From: CAYNZV01 sp965217095
GTDB lineage: Bacteria; Latescibacterota; UBA2968; UBA8231
Reading direction: 5' to 3'
Assembly: GCA_965217095.1 (NCBI GenBank)
Contig: OZ244235.1
Coordinates: 4,340,001-4,404,000 of the forward strand
DNA: 64,000 nucleotides
A program made the translations under genes and the position numbers. Below, piece by piece: positions 62,184-64,000 of this stretch (the first letter of the stretch is position 1; every line of letters begins with the position of its first letter). The notes under the pieces are model-generated. The model was given only the letters and a program-made list of their open reading frames with translations. It did no database searches and was not told where the DNA came from.

Positions 62184-62790
62184 ATGTCCTCTTTTGAAGC
62201 CCGAGAGTCGGTCGATGTTGGCCCGGATCGTGACCGTGGACGCCCCCCGGTCGAAAAAGAGCTCTCCTTCCCCCCGTCAAGTCCCCCCCGCTCCTCGTCA
62301 CCGGCCAGGGGGCAGGAAGGACACAGGCTGGATCGATTCAAAGCCGTGTTCATGTTCAATTTCGTCGACTACATCGACTGGCCCGATGCTGTCGGCGACA
62401 GTCTGTTCACCTTTGGAGTCCTTGGGGAAAGTCCCATCGCGCTGCTGCTGCGGGAAGTCGCCGAACGCAAGAGCGATGGCCGCAGAAAACTGAACGTCAG
62501 CGTGTATGGCGGAATCGACGAAGTGGGACCCTGTGAGATGCTATTTCTATCGCACGCCTTTGCGCCCCGGATGGAGGAATTGATCCGGGTTCTCGGAAAA
62601 AAGAACATCCTGACCATAGCCGACACTCCCGGGCTCGGCGCTCGCGGCGATCAACTTCTACGTAAAGCGCGACAAGCTGAGATTCGAAATCAACAGGGAG
62701 TGCCTGAAGCGCGCCGGTCTCTACGCCAGCTCACAGCTGCTGAAGTTGGCTACCCTGGTCGACAGCAAAGAGCCGGGGGCGGACAAATGA
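62184..62790 (+). pseudogene. YfiR-family (DUF4154) periplasmic protein, frameshifted
   Basis: The body is YfiR-like: DRFKAVFMFNFVDYIDWP, the usual opening after the signal, then LFTFGVLGESPIALLLREV and LFLSHAFAPRMEELIRVL. At DTPG the frame breaks. The other frame continues NFYVKRDKLRFEINRECL and SSQLLKLATLVDSKEPGADK to TGA at 62788-62790. Removing one base from the CCCGGG at 62628-62633 restores DTPGSALAAINFY. The first 45 residues do not look like a signal peptide, so the real start may also be displaced. YfiR proteins regulate a diguanylate cyclase (YfiN); here the next gene starts with a sensor-like N-terminus. Confidence 0.75.
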
Positions 62791-63161
62791 GACTCAGGAA
62801 AAAGCTCATCCTCATTCAAATCCTGACCGCGTCCATCGTGCTCGTCCTGGCGAGAGGGATCATCCGGCACGACGCCTTGGTGGAGGCCGCCCAGCAGGAG
62901 GCCAGCGAAAACCTGCAGACGATGGTCGAAGCGGGCCGGGAGGAACACGCCCTGTCGGGGCCGGTGCTGGCCGTGCGCAAGCGGCTGCCCTGGCTACAGG
63001 TCACAATCTGGCCACGGACTGTTCTAGCCGCTTCGGTGGTGGCCCTTTTCGAGGGTACCATAGCCCAGTTCACGGCTCTGGCCGTCTTTTTGCCGGTGGT
63101 CGCCGGCCAATCTGGCAATACCGGAGCTCAGGCTCTGGCCGTGACCATGCGTACGAGTTGA
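62787..63161 (+). pseudogene. Sensor-protein N-terminus joined to an MgtE fragment
   Basis: ATG 62787 overlaps the YfiR stop (ATGA), as expected for a partner cyclase or kinase. The first 50 residues (KKLILIQILTASIVLVLARG, then HDALVEAAQQEAS) are a sensor-type TM and periplasmic start. At about residue 52 the sequence switches to HALSGPVLAVRKRLPWLQ, LAASVVALFEGTIAQ and PVVAGQSGNTGAQALAV, which is the TM domain of MgtE magnesium channels, ending abruptly. The two halves do not belong to one gene. This is a deletion fusion or an assembly join at about 62935-62950. Confidence 0.7.
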
Positions 63162-63197
63162 GATCCCGTCCGATCTTCAAGGGCAAGAAATGCAATT

Positions 63198-63321
63198 ACC
63201 AGGTCTCTGTCACGGCGGGCAGCGTCGCTGGTTGGATTCCTCGAAGAGTCGGTTACCCTCGGCAGCATCATACATACCGACGGTTGGGGCGACTACCGTC
63301 CCCTCGCGACCACGGGCTATG
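63198..63321 (+). mobile_element. IS1595-family (ISXO2-like) transposase remnant
   Basis: The frame reads SLVGFLEESVTLGSIIHTDG, then WGDYRPLATTGYDHR, the part around the second catalytic Asp of ISXO2-like transposases. The rest of the gene is missing on both sides. No terminal inverted repeats were seen. Confidence 0.7.
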
Positions 63322-63454
63322 ACCACAGGCGCAGGACGCAAGGACGGGCGACGAACCGACGGCGGCCTTTCAGTCGCTCCTCGGACTCACCAGCCAGCAC
63401 GAACCGACCACATATAATGTGTTGTATGGTTGTATGATGGTGAACAAACCGAAT

Positions 63455-63765
63455 AGGCCCAAGTCCTTTTAGGTCGAAAATCTCTGGAGGATTACAAAAA
63501 ACGCTGGGATTGAAGTGCTTTTCGCAGCCCTGAAAAGCCGTGGCTTCGATCTGGAGCAAAACCATCTCATTCACATCGAACGCATCGAAAAACTCATCGC
63601 AACTTTTGGCTATTGCCTTTACTTGGGCCCATCTTGTGGGGGAGTGGATCGCTCAAACCCAACCGCTCAAGATCAAAAAACACGGACGCAAAGAGAAAAG
63701 ATGGGTTGGATCGTCTGCAGTATGTGTTGCTCCTGGATCCTTGTATAGGCAAATTAAGGCTTGTC
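63455..63765 (+). mobile_element. IS4-family transposase C-terminal remnant, frameshifted
   Basis: GRKSLEDYKKRW, then IEVLFAALKSRGFDLEQNHL and HIERIEKLIA match the YREK-type region of IS4 transposases. The tail continues in another frame as AFTWAHLVGEWIAQTQPLKI and KKHGRKEKRW, then again as DGLDRLQYVLLL. At least two or three frameshifts are needed. The region is richer in A+T than its surroundings. No inverted repeats or target duplication could be identified. Confidence 0.7.
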
Positions 63766-63826
63766 GTGTCCTGCATCTATATTGTAATTTATCAGATCGA
63801 GAGATTGACTGAACCATGGAGGGTCT

Positions 63827-64000
63827 GTGCAAAGGAGAATAGATACAAACCTAGCCTCATTCCCGGCCAGCTTGATACGCCCATTCGGGACGACTCTCCT
63901 GAGTCTCGTCCTCGTCGGTTCGCTCCTCGTCGGGAAGGCAGCATGGTCTGAGGAGGCTGAAGAATCAGAGACGGTTGCAGAAGAAACCGGCTTTCAGGAA
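63827..64000 (+). CDS. Start of an exported protein, cut by the window edge
   Basis: GTG 63827 is preceded by GGAGG at 63818-63822 and opens a frame that runs off the end (58 codons visible). It encodes a signal-peptide-like start (RRIDTNLASFPASLIRPFG, then hydrophobic LLSLVLVGSLLVGKAAW). The mature start EEAEESETVAEETGFQE is acidic and could be a TonB-box-like segment. The family cannot be decided. No stop or other gene overlaps it on this strand. Confidence 0.55.
   Translation, partial: MQRRIDTNLASFPASLIRPFGTTLLSLVLVGSLLVGKAAWSEEAEESETVAEETGFQE

Noticed and set aside
61816..62301. Minus-strand open frame of 161 codons across the OmpA-YfiR interval
   Set aside because: Overlaps the OmpA end, has no start site or family character.
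62940..63161. A complete MgtE magnesium channel
   Set aside because: Only part of the membrane domain is present; N-terminal and CBS domains and the channel end are missing.

Overview
This 64 kb window is GC-rich chromosomal DNA from a Gram-negative-type (diderm) bacterium, probably uncultured. Evidence for an outer membrane includes an OmpA-family protein, a porin-like beta-barrel and several lipobox lipoproteins; a flagellin gene is also present. The mix of Gfo/Idh/MocA oxidoreductases, creatininase, PhyH dioxygenase, DUF1611, enolase-superfamily enzymes, sugar-phosphate isomerase, BNR/VPS10 propeller and dockerin-like EF-hands is often seen in environmental FCB/PVC-like lineages such as Latescibacterota. 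That placement is inference; no rRNA, tRNA or other phylogenetic marker was found.

Layout. 0-4.4 kb: small-molecule redox and sugar genes (Gfo/Idh tail, a KARI-like reductase with altered active site, PQQ-propeller, VOC protein, second Gfo/Idh). 4.5-9.8 kb: TauE/SafE transporter, MATE-like flippase with two frameshifts, ComM/YifB ATPase, lone flagellin. 10-14.3 kb: Ldh-type dehydrogenase, aminotransferase, B12/radical-SAM enzyme. 14.4-20.7 kb: TesA-like esterase facing a YbbA-YbbP-type ABC exporter, with GDPD phosphodiesterase and an HDOD protein. 20.8-24.4 kb: a compact operon of secreted cupredoxin, membrane sensor cyclase (in-frame amber) and beta-barrel. 24.5-29.1 kb: REC-GAF-HK-REC hybrid kinase, acyltransferase, and a 75-aa protein behind a sigma54-like promoter. 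29.1-32.3 kb: dipeptide-epimerase (DgcA) and DUF1611 (DgcN) pair with a ManD-type dehydratase. 32.5-34.6 kb: small Cys protein, terminator and two tandem MORN-type lipoproteins. 34.8-43.8 kb: seven tightly spaced minus-strand genes (transketolase, cyclophilin, EamA, DNA methyltransferase, haem N-demethylase, sugar isomerase, TMTC-like glycosyltransferase). 43.9-45.2 kb: dockerin-like protein with a 24-bp tandem repeat. 45.4-53.6 kb: HD/EamA/lipid kinase operon facing a HAD/deacylase/VPS10-propeller/MFS operon.

53.7-64 kb is different. Most genes there are frameshifted, truncated or joined to unrelated fragments: gamma carbonic anhydrase, FGGY kinase, response regulator, aldehyde dehydrogenase, HerA-like tail, YfiR, a sensor-MgtE chimera and two transposase remnants. 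SEC-C, PhyH-Nudix, creatininase, CYTH and OmpA genes are intact. Several breaks are single-base changes in short homopolymers, so sequencing or assembly error must be weighed against real decay beside IS elements.

The most promising unexplained units are the cupredoxin/cyclase/barrel operon, the KARI-like enzyme lacking KARI catalytic residues, the tandem MORN lipoproteins, the sigma54-like small-protein locus and the PhyH-Nudix-like fusion.
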